Assembly: GCA_963422465.1 (NCBI GenBank)
Contig: OY730171.1
Location: forward strand, 4,732,202 to 4,796,201
DNA: 64,000 nucleotides
Source of the DNA: Lichina pygmaea
Taxonomy: Eukaryota; Ascomycota; Lichinomycetes; Lichinales; Lichinaceae
Reading direction: 5' to 3'
Made by a program: the position numbers and the translations under genes. Positions 11,924-26,235 of this stretch are shown here, one piece after another; within the stretch, counting starts at the first letter, position 1, and each line of letters begins with the position of its first letter. The notes beneath the pieces are model-generated. The model was given only the letters and a program-made list of their open reading frames with translations. It made no database searches and had not been told where the DNA came from.

Positions 11924-12589
11924 AAGAAAGCTCGTCGGCGCATCGGAGCTGTTGTGAGAGTGATCTGTGGGTTCTTTGCGACGACAATGACTAGTCGGAC
12001 GGAGGGTTTTGTTGGAGTTGGACGTGTCGGTCGCACTGTCATTCGTTGTTGCTCTTCGCCCAAGTGTAGTTTAACAAGGCACTTGGAAGCCATAATAGTT
12101 CCATCTCCTCAATGATACCTGCTGCGGCGCCTCCAGATTCGATCAAGCTGCGCTGTTTAGACGCAGCTGTCAACGAGCTCGAACGGCCTTGTCGATCGGC
12201 ATTGGCGATACGCTAATTGTCTCAAGAGCTAATGTCAATGCTCAAGATGGTAAATCCGAGACTGTATTGCAAGCAACAGCCCACAAGTGCGACAAGGCAG
12301 GCGTGCGACTACCGCTGGAGCCTGTAGCTGACGTCGGTGGTCGAGGTGGTAAAGTTGGGACTGCCCTCCAAGCAGCATTCGCCTGCCGGGGGCTCTAAGA
12401 CCTACAATCAGTGCGTCGACGGGACTGGTGACAATTGCATGATCTCTTGTTGAACTATAGGGCGTACGAGAACACTCACTCCGACACGGACGACAAGCCA
12501 GATGGAGACAAGATATGGAAAGGAGTCGGACAACCAAGGCGACTCGGGTGCCAGTCTGGAGGGGAGAAGTTTGGGGGGGGGTTTCGCGG

Positions 12590-13150
12590 AATCCTTGGGC
12601 ATCCGACGAGCTCACCGACGCCTGGGATGTCAGAGCCGCAATCAGAGCCACAGTCAGAGCCAGGTGCGACGAGCAGGGACGAATCCAGCGCCAGAGCTGA
12701 TAAACCCTGAGAAGCACCCAGATCCAGATTCGGACCCAGATCCAGCGCCGGTCCAGAGCCCGAGGCCCGACCAAGAGCAGAGCCTGAGCAGAGCCAGAGT
12801 AGTGCCAGAGCAGAGCCACAGGAGATTCAAACTGAAATCCAGACCAAGAGCAGACCCAGACTTGGGCCCGGGATTAGACGCAGACTCCGGCCCAGACCGA
12901 ACGCAGATCCAGTGCAGATCCAGCGCGGACCCAGAGCCGGATGTCCAACGAAGACACCCAGAGCAGACCTAGACCCAAGCCCAGACCCAGGCCCAGACCC
13001 AGCGCAGCAGACTCAGATCTGAAGACCTGAAGACATTAACCCCCCCCCCCCCCCCCAAACTCGGAGCCAGAGCCAGAGCCAGAGCAGACCCAGATCCAAA
13101 GTAAAAGTCGACGCAGGATCTGAAGCTGGAAAAGCCTGGACCCAGACCTT
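12590..13150. repeat. Degenerate hexanucleotide minisatellite (cagagc / cagacc / cagatc)
   Basis: About 550 nt are built of variants of a 6-nt unit, CAGA(G/C/T)C, such as agagccagagcc and cagacccagatcc. A C17 run interrupts it at 13040-13056. It reads as a Pro/Asp/Gln-rich repeat peptide in one frame, but no start, splice signal or conserved flank supports a gene. Confidence 0.75.
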
Positions 13151-13169
13151 GGCCCCAGACCTCGGCGCG

Positions 13170-13360
13170 TTCGAAGATGGAAGAAAAGAAAGACGGGGAA
13201 GAGGAAAGGAAGGAAGGAAGGAGGGAACGAACGGGAGAATTGAAGGGATGAAAGAAGGGGAAAGAAGGAAAGAACGGGAAAGAAGGGGAGAACGGGAAAG
13301 AAGGGAAGAACGGAAAGAAGAAGAAGAAGAAGAAGAAGAAGAAGAAGAAGAAGGGAAGGT
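13170..13360. repeat. Polypurine (GAAG/GAAAGAAGG) tract
   Basis: About 190 nt of almost pure purine on the plus strand, made of ggaaggaaggaagg, agaaggggaaagaagg and finally (gaa)n. Such mirror-like purine tracts can form triplex DNA. No gene is seen. Confidence 0.8.
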
Positions 13361-13534
13361 AAAAAGACCAACTTTTATCTTTCCGTTTCTTCTATCCATT
13401 CTCAAGAATCCCATTCCCATTCCCATAGATCCCGTTCCCAAAGATCCCATTGCCAAAGATCCATCGTGCCCGTATCCGTTCTCTCACGTCCATTGTCGTA
13501 ATCTGTTCTCACACCCGTTGCTATATGTGTCCAT

Positions 13535-13620
13535 GTCCATATCCATATCCATGTCCAGGTTCACATCCATGTCCGTATCCAGGTCCACATCCAGGTCCAC
13601 ATCCAGGTCCACATCACTGT
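13535..13620. repeat. TCCATATCC / CCAGGTCCACAT short tandem repeat
   Basis: Imperfect 6- and 12-nt units (tccatatccatgtcc, then ccaggtccacat three times). The minus strand reads as alternating Asp-hydrophobic residues, which follows from the repeat and is not evidence of a protein. Confidence 0.75.
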
Positions 13621-13942
13621 TCAAGTTGCACATCTGACAAGCTACTCTTGGTGCCGTAGCTCCGATTACCTCATCCGCGCCCATGTCGACGCATGCCCAC
13701 CCCCCCCCCCCCCCCCTCTTACCCACCCCTCGTCGTTACCTATCGTACGGTACTTGAAAGTACGGAGTACCTCCGGTCGGACAAAGGTCCCGGTCGGACA
13801 GAGCACCCGGTCGAACAGAGTACTCCGTTGGACAAAAGTATCCTGTTGTACAAAGTACTCCGTCGGACAAAACTATCCTGCTGTACAAAGTACGTACTCC
13901 GTCGGGCGAACAAGTGATAAAAAGGTTGGTAATTGGTAATTG

Positions 13943-14160
13943 GTATTCCTACTCCATTCTAGTGCTAGTTATTTAGACTATGCTGGGTCAGCTATGAAAA
14001 ATTAAGCAAGGAAAACCCTAGGCCTGCTAGGGTGAAAAACCTCCTTCTGCAGTGCCTGGCCAGCACTATCCTGTCGAGATGCTGTAGAACATGGGGGGTG
14101 GCTGGCTAGCAGCCAGCTTCCAGCTGCTCCTGAGCCCAGGAGAACTGGGGGAGAATGCCT
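13943..14160. repeat. Degenerate dispersed repeat, copy 1
   Basis: Resembles 48766-48997 over its whole length, with shared blocks in the same order: tattcctactcca, a gctag stretch, ggaaaa, ctaggg followed by tgaa(a/g)aac, a gcctggccagcac versus cctggtcgggcac stretch, and gggagaactggg(g/c)gagaa near the end. Divergence is high. The length and position suggest an old dispersed element such as a solo terminal repeat. The family cannot be named from two copies. Confidence 0.5.
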
Positions 14161-15404
14161 TGTCGGAGGATCCACGCTGTGAGGGCGGCGGCGGGCCGTG
14201 GTCGGGATGTCAAAGCCTGGTAGTCAGTGGTGGCAGCTGCTAGATACAGGCTTCGCCGCGCTCGGAGAAGGCGTGGACAGTCTAGACCACAGTTGAGCTA
14301 TGCCGAGGCATAGCGCAGAGGCCGACCATGCCTCGCAGGCTCTACGGACCCTGCAGGCCATGCCAGCACCTGCAGGACCGCCTTTCCAGCCCACTAACCA
14401 AGTAGGGAGAAGTCTCCGTCTGCCCGCTGTCGCCTGTGGGGCCCCGGTTGTACGTGGTGGCCCACTGGAGATCCAGTGCCCTGGCCCCGGTCCGTAGGTG
14501 GCCTGAAGAGAATCCGTGGCAAGACCTTAGGCAAAACCATCAAGCCAGCACTTTGACTATCACACGGCCCTTAGGTACTGGAGCGGCGGAAACCCTTCGT
14601 GCCACCTGCTCGCCTTATTTAACACGTAGTCCCTGTTCGATTAACAACGCCGCGGTACAGACATCGCTCCCCTCCTAGAACAAGATCCTTGATGCATCAG
14701 CTGCTGGAGACTCTGCTAGAAGGGGGGTGTGCGATAGGAACTCCTCTCGTCTACTCCAGAGGTGCCCTGTCGGGTGTCTAGACTTCACATCCACCAGTCG
14801 CAAGGCTGGCTTCGGGCCGTAGCGTACACGGTAGACATCCGTCGGGTGGTTTTCATAACCAGTTTGGTCGAAGTCCTCTGTCCTGCTGATGTCGCTTCAC
14901 GGGGGCGTCCAGGGTGCCTGCGCGACACCTCCGGTGGCCCGTCGCTCCGCGGGCACCAGCAGCTCGACCGGTGACTCAATTAGCTCTCGGTGCAGCGACT
15001 ACAAGCAGCTTGGGAGACTGCCTGCCATCGCTGCCCCGAGGTTCCCAGCCTGCACCGCGTGGAGGTTTGAGTCGTCGCAGGCCGATAAAAAGGTTCAGAC
15101 TCGGACATTCAGGAGATTCGAAAAGGTTCGAAAGACTCGAAAGACCGAGGGGACTCGAAAGATTTGGAGACGCAAGACTTGATGAGACTCATAAGACTTG
15201 AGACAAGACTGGATGAGAGTCAAAAGACTTGAAAGACGTAAAGGGCATGAAGACTAAGGGATAGAGAGGGCAGAGAGCGGAGGAGAGGAGAGGAGAGAGC
15301 CTTGAGGGGAAGGTGGGGAGGGGGTGGGGGCCAAGAAGAAGAGAGGGGGAGGCAGGGAAGGAGAAACAAAGGCGACATGACCGAGGACAAAACTGAGAAG
15401 AGCT

Positions 15405-15548
15405 CACAGCCACCAGCCCCAGTCCACAGCCCACAGCCCCAGTCCACAGCCCCAGTCCACAGCCCCAGTCCACAGCCCCAGTCCACAGCCCCAGTCCACA
15501 GCCCCAGTCCACAGCCCACAGCTCACAGCTCACAGCCCACTGCCCACA
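15405..15548. repeat. CACAGCCCCAGTC minisatellite
   Basis: A 14-15 nt unit (cagccccagtccaca) is repeated about eight times with little divergence. It ends 20 nt before the stop codon of HSE1 and so probably lies in its 3' untranslated region. Confidence 0.9.
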
Positions 15549-15566
15549 GCCGCCAAAGAACAACAA

Positions 15567-18142
15567 TCACAGCTCCCTCGGCAGGAACAGCTCGTTGTTA
15601 ATCCCCCCACCTCCACCTGGTCCACCACCGCCGGGCATCCCCGCTCCCACTCCCGGCTCCGGTCCTGGCCCGGCAGCTGTCCCCGGATGACCTTGTCTAT
15701 AATACTCGTTTGGATTGAACACGGGCACGGTGTATTTAGTCTGCGTGGGCGGCGGATATGCGGCGAGACTTCCTGCGGCAGCGCCAGGACCTTGATGAGG
15801 GCCGGAGCCTGGACGGTGGCCGGAGCCTGGACGACCGGATCCTTCTTGCTGCTGCTGATATTGCTGATGTTGATGCTGCTGCTGCGGTTGCTGGTGTTGA
15901 TGGTGATGGTACGCGTAATATCGTCCTTCGTTTCCGGATGGAGGAGGAGCGCTGCCGCCGCCGCCCGAGGGGTTCAGGGACGAGCTACCGCCCGGACCCA
16001 GAGCCGGCGTCACGTTCGGATAAGGCGTCGTTGTTGGATCGGCGGTGCTTAGCGGCGGAGAGCGCGGTGGCATGCCAATCATGCCAGCACCAGCGCCGCC
16101 GCCGCCGCCGCCGCCACCACCTGGCGGTAATGGCGACGGGTAACTTGCTCCGGAAGGACCACCGGGACCTGTTGGAGGGGCGTGAGACGGCGCTTGCGAG
16201 GGCGGATAGCCCGCTGACGCGGGCGCTTGGTATTGTGGGGCTGGCGACGGATGGGGCTGTTGTCCGCCGACAAAGTAGAATGGCGCCGACCCACCGGAAG
16301 GAGGGGGTTGATAATCACTGGCCAGCTCTACGGGGGAAGCAGCTACCGTTGATTTCAGCCACGAGCAGGACACGGCCACAGCCTCGCGGCATGGTGGACT
16401 GATGGGACTGGCGTCGGGCACGTACCTTGAGCGGGTCCCGGGGTGTAGTATCGCTGCGGGTCCTGCCGTGCGCCTTGCGCCGAGTACGGTCGAGCACCGG
16501 ACCCGTACGGATATCCTACTCCTGCAGTCTGCCCGGGCGGGCCAGGACCATACGAGGGCTGGGTCGGTTGCGACATGGACGCCTCGAGGAGATTCTCGTA
16601 GTCTTTCCTTGCCTTGATGAATTTCTCGTTGAGCTGCGTAAACTCGTCTGGAGGAGCGTCAGCAAGGCTACTCCCAACAAACTTAGGGGGAGGTTCTTTC
16701 AGCCGACGACGCACCTTTCTTCTGCGAGTACTTCCCAATCAGCTCAATCAACTTTGGTCGGATGGCGAGGGTCGAGTGGTAGAGCGTCTATCAGACGAAT
16801 CAGCACAGCCCCAGCCACAGAGTCTCGTCCAAGCCGTACGGTAATCTCCTCGTTGTCCTGCACGTTCAACTCCGAGCTCGACGTGCTCAGCAGGGTGAGC
16901 AGTTTCTCGACGTTCTTGATCTCGGCAAAGACCTCGGCCTCCATGTGCGCCTCTCGCTGCAGCTCCTCTGGCGTCGGGTCCGACAGCTTCTCGACGTAGT
17001 TGAGCGGGAAGATGCCCGTCTGGCCGCGCAGAGAGCCCTTCCACCAGTCCTTGAAGACGGACTCGAGAACGGCGATGATGTCGCCCTTGCGGAACTGCAG
17101 CTCGCCCGCTTCAGACGGCTGGAAGTCGTAGAGTGCCCGCACTCGCGACACCGTGGCCGCCGTCGTCCCCGACGGCACGGGCTTCGGAGCGGTCGCCGTG
17201 GCAGTCCGCGTCTGGCCCGCTGCCGAAAGGGAGTGGGACGACTGGCCCTGTTGCGACGACGAGGCAGCAGGCGCAGCGTCGGTCTGGCGCTCCTTGATCG
17301 AGAGAGCAAGAGCCATCTGCAGTTCGTCCTCCTCCCTCCGTCGGTCTACGTCTGTGATCTCGTGCTTGTGCGGCTTCGAGGGAGGGTACAGGTTAGGGTC
17401 TTCACGGGATCAGCTTCGTCGTGCACCAGGTCACATGCAACACCCACTTTGGCTCTTCAACCTCATGTACTGCTGTTCCATGATGCCGAGATCGGGATTT
17501 GACGAAAACATCTCTGTCCACTCGGCCATCCTCTCCAGGATCTTGGCTTTGACTTGCTGGTGCGTGGTCTGTCCGAGTCAGCCACCTGCTTGCGGACACG
17601 GCTCTGCTCCTCGACGCACCCGTTCGCCGGCCAAGCGCAACATGGCATCCGTAAACGATCTCGATGAAAGCTCCCGGTGCATCTTGGCGCCGCAGTTCTG
17701 CGAGAGTGCGTTTGCGAGCTGACATTCACCGTCAGCAAGCCATCGGACCGAACGTCACGCACGGGGAACACACCTCTAATGTGTACAGCTGAACGTTCGC
17801 GTTCCGATGTGCAAGCCGCTTGATCAGGGATGCGACGACATCCTTGGCCCTTCACATTTAGCACGCCGTCAGCGGGTGCTTGGTATAAGCCACGTGAGGG
17901 CATCCTACCCAGACTCCTCGGCCAGAACCTTGTCGCATACGTCCTGGAAGGAGTCAGCTTGGAGATCTCGTATCCAGGGACGTCCGAGGAGCGAACCATG
18001 ATGAACTCCCAGTTCTCCGACGTCAAGTTCTCGTCCGTCGCCTTGGCTGTTTGCCCACATCTCAGTAGCCAGCCAGCGGGGCAGGCTTGGACCAGCACTC
18101 ACCGACGGCCTCATCGAAGCGGTTCGCCTGTGCGCGGAACAT
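15567..18142 (-). CDS. HSE1: ESCRT-0 subunit Hse1 (VHS-UIM-SH3 protein)
   Basis: Ten exons on the minus strand: 18103-18142, 17997-18046, 17909-17943, 17774-17849, 17620-17718, 17448-17568, 16840-17399, 16715-16787, 16426-16647 and 15567-16327. They give 678 aa. Hse1 pairs with Vps27 on endosomes to bind ubiquitinated cargo and start sorting into multivesicular bodies. The domains are a VHS domain at residues 1-145 (FRAQANRFDEAV, TDENLTSENWEFIMDVCDKV, HRNANVQLYTLELANALSQNCG), a UIM near 163-182 (EEDELQMALALSIKE), an SH3 domain at about 224-280 (RALYDFQPSEAGELQFRKGD, DWWKGSLRGQTGIFP, NYVEKL), a helical GAT-like region to about 350 (ITTLYHSTLAIRPKLIELIGKY), and a long Pro/Gly/Gln/His-rich tail from about 380. 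Every intron (48-98 nt) was placed so as to restore family sequence, and the sum is in frame. Its partner gene VPS27 lies 23 kb away in this window. Confidence 0.96.
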
Positions 18143-18934
18143 CTTGGCGGCTGCTCGGTCGTCTGGGGACGACGGCGACACTTCGAAGGAGCTATTGTTC
18201 TGGTAGGAGCTATAGGGGTCGTAGGCAGATCGGAGCACAATCTAAGGATACTATGGCGAAGCATGTGAGGCGGTGCTTCGTCATGCTTCGATGGGCTTGG
18301 GGCGGCCACTGCGGCGTGGGCCTGATTCCGGCGGACGTCAGCAGCCTTTGACGAAGATCTACGACGACCCTGCCAGTGCCTGCATTCACGGTTACGTACG
18401 CGTGGTACGTAACGTACGTAAGTACGTTACGTATGTAAGTAGGCGGTCGTCGTACAGATTAGCTGCCAAACACACGGATGTAGCTGTAGCCGCAGCCAGG
18501 CCATGACGATAGCTTCGCTGTCACGAGGATTGGACAAAGCGATTAGCTGTCGAGTCGAAGATGAGATCGATCAAGCTCTACCGTCAGTAAATACACACAG
18601 GAGAGCTGTGCCGTAAGATCCAGCTGGTACCTGGGGAGAGCGAGCAAGGCCCACGACGTCGTTTCTCATCAGCATCATACCGACGACTATACCTAGCGTA
18701 GTCCCGATCGATAGGAGAAGAGAAGAGACGAGAGGTCTAAGCTGTGCCCGACGTCACGCGGGAGGCACACGACTAGAAACCCCCATCGCCGCAAGAACCC
18801 AAGACCGCCCGACACGCGATTCCCAATCGACCGGATGAACCGCATCCCCCGTCTGCACTGTGTCCTGCACCACAGAGAATCGCCGCTAGCGGAGAAGGTA
18901 GGCCGATCAAAGCCCGGATGAAAACCGACGGACG

Positions 18935-18991
<57 letters not shown>

Positions 18992-19379
18992 GGAGAGAGA
19001 AGAGGGGGGGAGAGGGGTGTGTAAGAAGAGAGATCTTTTGGATGTGAACCTAGCAAAGTCTACCCCAGCGAGCACAGCCAGCGGGAAGCACGAAAGATTC
19101 CCAGCATCGTAACGCCAGAACCCCCGCAAGACCCGCCAGACGCTCTGGTCGGCCGGTCGTTGGATGGCGACCTGCTGAGACCTCGGATCGAGGAGGAAGA
19201 GAAGAAAAAAAAAAGGGGGGGGGGGGGGGGGGTGGAGAGAGGAAAGCCGGGCTGTCTGAGTCGTGGGTGGGACCGGGCACCATCTAACGTAGCCCGATGC
19301 GACCAAGCCCTCTTCGTTCGAGACGGGGACAAGAAGGCCAGACGAGAACGGAAACAGATGAGCGGCATCTCGAATCGGT
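18143..19379. other. Intergenic between HSE1 and STE20, with (GA)n, G13 and G18 tracts
   Basis: No gene is seen. A GTAC-rich island (acgtacgcgtggtacgtaacgtacg) lies at about 18393-18441. A (GA)n run of about 40 nt at 18940-18980 is followed by G13 (18981-18993), and A10 G18 lies at 19205-19232. These purine tracts lie downstream of the STE20 stop. Confidence 0.6.
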
Positions 19380-22155
<2,776 letters not shown>

Positions 22156-24060
22156 CGTGGCCTCGCGTCTCGACGGCGAGCTTTCGGATGGGATGGGCTG
22201 AGCACACCCGGCTTGCGGGCCGGCATAAACGCCCGTAGCGCGTGGCCCGATCGGCGAAAAGGCGGCGCAAATGTCAAGGGCGAGAGCGGGTCGGGCGAAG
22301 TCGCTGCTCTCGGGGGATGGACGTGACTCCGGCCGAGGTTGGTCTGGGTGTCTGTCGATCTCTCCGGAGGGCGTTCCTCCGCGCGTCTGGAGAAAGAAGC
22401 GTCGGGGGCGAGCGGACCGAGCGGTTGTTGTTGTTGGAGGTTGGTCGACGTGCCCCTCCTGCGTTTGCGTGCGAGATGAGTTGGAATCGCCAGAGCCAGC
22501 GCGATACGCGACCAGATCTCGTCAGATCCACAGCCGGCAGCGGCCCAAGACGACAGCGACTTCCGATCTATACTCGTACGGCCCGTTCACGGTCACGGTC
22601 GCCGTCGCCCACGACGACCTCGATGCGAGCCCCGTCGGGAGAGAGTCCCGGCCGCGCGAGGACGCGTCTCCGGCTGTGTCTTCCTGGTGACGACGCCGAT
22701 GACGATCCTCGTCGAAACGTTACGTATGTACAGGCTCGACGGTGAACTTGGGACGTGCCGGAAGACAATCCGATGCTGCTAATTTATTACTTGCAGCGTT
22801 GCGGCGCTGTAGTCGTAGAGTTCGTGTTGGATCCGGGCTCGAAAAGGAAGATCAGCAGCGTCGCAGAAGAAGAAAACAAGGGGCTGTGACTGTGGCCGAG
22901 CGCGATTTCGGCCGTTGGACGGCGTTTGCTGCTGGCGACTGCAGGAGGCTGAAATATCGGATCAATTCCATATCCCATGTTTGATATATCTCATACTTGA
23001 TATTTGATAGCGATGATGATATTGATAACGATATTGACAACGATCATCATATTGGATGTTGCTCGTCTGGTGCGCAACCGCCGTCTCGCCACGACCAGCC
23101 ACGCCGTCGTCTCTTCGCCCGACGGAACCTCCAACGATGTCAGGTCGACTTACCGCAAACCTGGCCGGACGAACGCTCTGGTGGTTCAAGCAAGGCCTGT
23201 TCTGGGACAGGCTAATTAGAGTACAGAAGTACGTACGTATCCACGGTATCGTAATGCGCGTGGCGTCCTCACGTCTCCGCCCCAGACCAATCGGGCATGT
23301 CGACAGGTATGACGTTCTACGAGGCCGATACTGCGCCGCCTCGCACCGTCTCGTCAACGTCTTCTGGAACCCATTTCGTTGTGAGCCACAGACGAAGGCG
23401 TGGGCCGTGGGTTGATCGTCTCATGACTTGTGCAAAGTCGCGGTGTTCGCTCTTTCTCTTTTCGCTCCGCCGATGCCGTTTCATGACTTGTGAAGGGCTT
23501 GCTTTCTTGGCCGGCGATATCAATACAACCACCCACGGCATCCTGCCGCCGCTTGTGCTCTCTGACCTCGCAGAGCTCAGAGTACTTCTGCCCGTCGAGT
23601 GTTGTTTGATCACTCCTCATGGACGACTTGAATTCTGTGCAAAGCGGAATGAGACAAGATATCTGTACGAAGTGCAGATATCGGGATTGATTCGTGACCT
23701 CGTCCGACTCGAGGTCATCGTCAGAGAGAGAGCGTCGCTGCTACGCTCTGGACGATCGATGTGTCTCTTGCTGGCTCCCACCTCGAGGTAGATCTGGCCA
23801 GTTACGCCCTCGCACATGATCCTGACGTGGCCTCAAAGTGGAAAGGCGGCGTGATCCGCCGGGAAGGTATGTACGATAAGACAAACGTTGTTTTGTTCGA
23901 CCACGTCAACGACTTGAATGACGAGCAGCTGCTCCATCGCTGACCGGTCCGGACGTCTCTGCAGCATCCACGGCATGGATAGCCGGGATGTCATCCTCGA
24001 ATGCTGATGACATCTCCGGTGCCGCGACGAGCGGTTTAGCAGCTGAGTCCAGCTCACGCG
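22156..24060. other. Intergenic, no recognised gene
   Basis: The first few hundred bases are the STE20 promoter. Several short frames exist, such as a plus-strand one starting MSGRLTANLAGRTLWWFKQG at 23138 and one ending at 23943 (DHVNDLNDEQLLHR). None has splice-supported extension or a motif I know. They could be exons of an unrecognised gene. Confidence 0.4.
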
Positions 24061-24089
24061 CGAGTGGTACGACCGGCTGGGCCGCTCCA

Positions 24090-24960
24090 TCCTAGCATTC
24101 TAGCAACACGTTTTTCGCGTCTGCCGAAACGCTCGATTCTGCCCCTGGACGGGGCGAGCTCCAGCCCGTTCAGGGCGCCGACCTTGGCGAGCGGTTCGGC
24201 CGCTGGGTCGAGCCCACCCGCAACCGGTATGACTAGCCAGGTGGCTCTATCTGAGATTCTTGCAACGCGATTCTCGCGACTGTCGAAACACTCGATTCTG
24301 CCTTTGGACGGAGGGAGCGTCACTCCGTCCAGGGCGCTGTATCCGAACAGCAAGGGGAGAAAGCCACTTGAGACCAGCTTTCTCAACTGAGCGGAAAGCT
24401 CTGAAGTAGAGCTTATTATTGCTCGCCAGGATCTCGACCTTAGGGTCGTTGAGCAGTGTAGGTGAGCATCGACTTTCCTAGGATTCTTGCAACCCGCTTC
24501 TCGAGGCTGACGAAACGCTTGATTCTACCTCTGGACAGGGCGAGCGTCACCCTGCCTAGGGCGCTGTATCCGAACGGTACGATAGGAACGGGAACGACCC
24601 TCGAGGTCAGCTTCTTCTCCTTGGCGGAAAGCTCTGAAGGGGGACTTGTCATTGCTCGCCAGGATCTCGACCGTGAGATTGTTGAGCAGAGTAATCGAGG
24701 ATTAACTTTCCCACAACTCTTGCAACACGCTTCCCACGACTGCCGAAACACTTCATCTGCCTTTAGACAGGGTCAACATAACCCCCGTTCGGGCCGCTGT
24801 ACTTAAACAGCAAGTGAAGTCAGAGAAGGAAGTTGCAACTTCTCCCTGCCGAAAAGCTTTGGAGCAGAGCTTGTCAATACTCGCTAGCACTTCGACCGTG
24901 GTCGAACCTGACGTCGTGCGTACTTTCAGGTTTTTCTTTTCAATGCCAGTTGGGCTGTAG
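24090..24960. repeat. Diverged tandem repeat family A, four units
   Basis: A core of about 100 nt (…ttgcaac(a/c)cg(c/a)ttctcg…gaaac(a/g)(c/t)ttgattct(g/a)cc…ggac(a/g)gggcgagcg…agggcgctgtatccgaac) recurs at about 24135, 24297, 24525 and 24757, with spacings near 162, 228 and 232 nt. The units are diverged by substitutions and small indels. Read on the minus strand, each core gives a similar peptide (GYSALxxVTL, SRGRIxRF, EKRVARI), but frames do not join across units. Confidence 0.8.
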
Positions 24961-25399
24961 CAATATAGCGTTGGTCGATTCACACTGAAAAGCTGACATC
25001 TTGCGCTATACCAACACTCGACATCTTTCGTGAACGGCAGAGGAAGATGAAGGTGCCGAGCCGACCGTGTGCCACTATCCTCTTCCCTTCGCGTTGCTGA
25101 GTGGAGCTCTGGGTCTCAGCTGCTGGTCTCGGAGACTTGTGGGTTGTCCCTAGCGGGATATATCTTTGCTCTCCTCGAAAAGATATGGCGACAGGGCGCG
25201 GAATCGCACGCCGATGGCCAGATTGCCTGTGGAGAACAGCATACCTTGAACCGGAACAGGCCGCATCTTGGATGCGGCGGCTCAAGGCCCACTTGGGGTT
25301 GTCGCTACTCCCGCTGAAGTCAAGCTTCAGGGAAGGTGTCTTGGTGCGCGATGTCGATACGCGTCAGCTCTTGTTGCGACTGCTCCGGGCCCGCCCGAT

Positions 25400-25866
25400 T
25401 AATCTTGCTCGGTCTCTTGTCAACCTGAGTATTGTTTGATACTCCTCCCAGCTGAAGACTCTTTTCGACGTGACCGTCTCTCTCGACGGCCCTTGGCACT
25501 GAAGTCTTCTCCACTTTTCCACTTTTCCGGTTCGTCATGTGGTGTCTTCCAATTTGTCTTGCCAGACAAACACAATCTGGCATCCCGTCGAGTGATCTGG
25601 GACGTCTCGATCACCCTTACTCAGTGTTTCATCGACTTGAGTGTCGTTTGATACTCTTCCCGGCCAAGTGTCGGTCTCGGTCAGGCCGACTCGCTCAACG
25701 GTTCTTCCAGGGGAGTGTTTTCTACTATTTTCCCGGGCCATGTGACGCTGTCGTCCAGTTTGTCTTGCCGGACAGACACAGTCCGGCACCCCGTGAATGC
25801 CCTGAGTCACCCTTGCTTGGTGTCTTGTTAACTTGAGAGTCATTCAATCTTTCTCCCAGTTACGGG
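25400..25866. repeat. Diverged tandem repeat family B, two to three units of about 205 nt
   Basis: Two blocks recur. The block ttgtcttgcc(a/g)gaca(a/g)acaca lies near 25554 and 25759. The block ttgag(t/a)..tgtttgatact with (c/t)tcccagc lies near 25424, 25636 and 25832. On the minus strand the units read alike (PDCVCPARQTGR, VSNDTQVD), so phase is partly kept. No complete frame crosses the array. Confidence 0.75.
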
Positions 25867-25904
25867 ACTTTCTTGTTCGGCTCCGTTTTTCGGGCGCTTG
25901 AACT

Positions 25905-26235
25905 ATCTGGGTGGCCTCTTCCACTCTTCCGGGTCGAGTGTCCCTCTCTTTTCGATTGAGCACTTCTTGGTCGACCTGCCACTTCTGGAGTATTCTGCTC
26001 GTTGGGTCTTATTCTCGATGTGTTCGACCCTTGGAGGATTTTCTTCCGCTCTTCCGGGTCGGGTGTGCCCCTCTTTTGGATCGAGCACTTCTTGCTCGAT
26101 CTTCCAATATTCGAGTGTCCTCTTGTTTACCTCCGCGTTGAGGATCCGTCTTGGGATCGACCATTTGCTGCTCTGTCTTCAAACGTTCAAGCGTCAAATC
26201 GTCGATCTACGTGTTGAGAGTCCCTCTTCTTAGAA
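25905..26235. repeat. Diverged tandem repeat family C, two clear and one or two faint units of about 127 nt
   Basis: The block cttccgggtcg(a/g)gtgt(c/g)cc followed by ctcttt…gat(t/c)gagcacttctt lies at about 25925 and 26052. A fainter version starts near 26138 (gttgaggatccgtcttgggatcgacca). As in families A and B, the plus strand is C/T-rich and the minus strand reads as a charged Arg/Lys/Glu-rich peptide. Confidence 0.7.

Larger units (their letters stand above)
11924..15566. other. Gene-poor 3.6 kb of low-complexity and repeat DNA
   Basis: No gene is supported. Parts listed separately are a Pro/Gln-type CAGAGCC repeat, a purine tract, a TCCATATCC repeat, a dispersed repeat and a CACAGCCCCAGTC minisatellite. 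Also present are C17 runs at 13040-13056 and 13700-13716; a degenerate array of a cggtcggacaaag-like unit at about 13770-13900; and a degenerate ttcgaaaggactcgaaagac repeat at about 15105-15250. Between 14160 and 15080 the sequence is of ordinary complexity, but no continuous frame or known motif was recognised. Confidence 0.6.

Noticed and set aside
12590-13150. CAGAGC repeat considered as a repeat-protein gene or CRISPR-like array
   Set aside because: Units are 6 nt and continuous without unique spacers, and no start or flanking conserved sequence is present.
14785-14979. Minus-strand frame with KLVMKTTRRMSTVYATARSQ, considered as part of an old transposable element
   Set aside because: It looks protein-like but is short and isolated. 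No family could be supported from the sequence alone.
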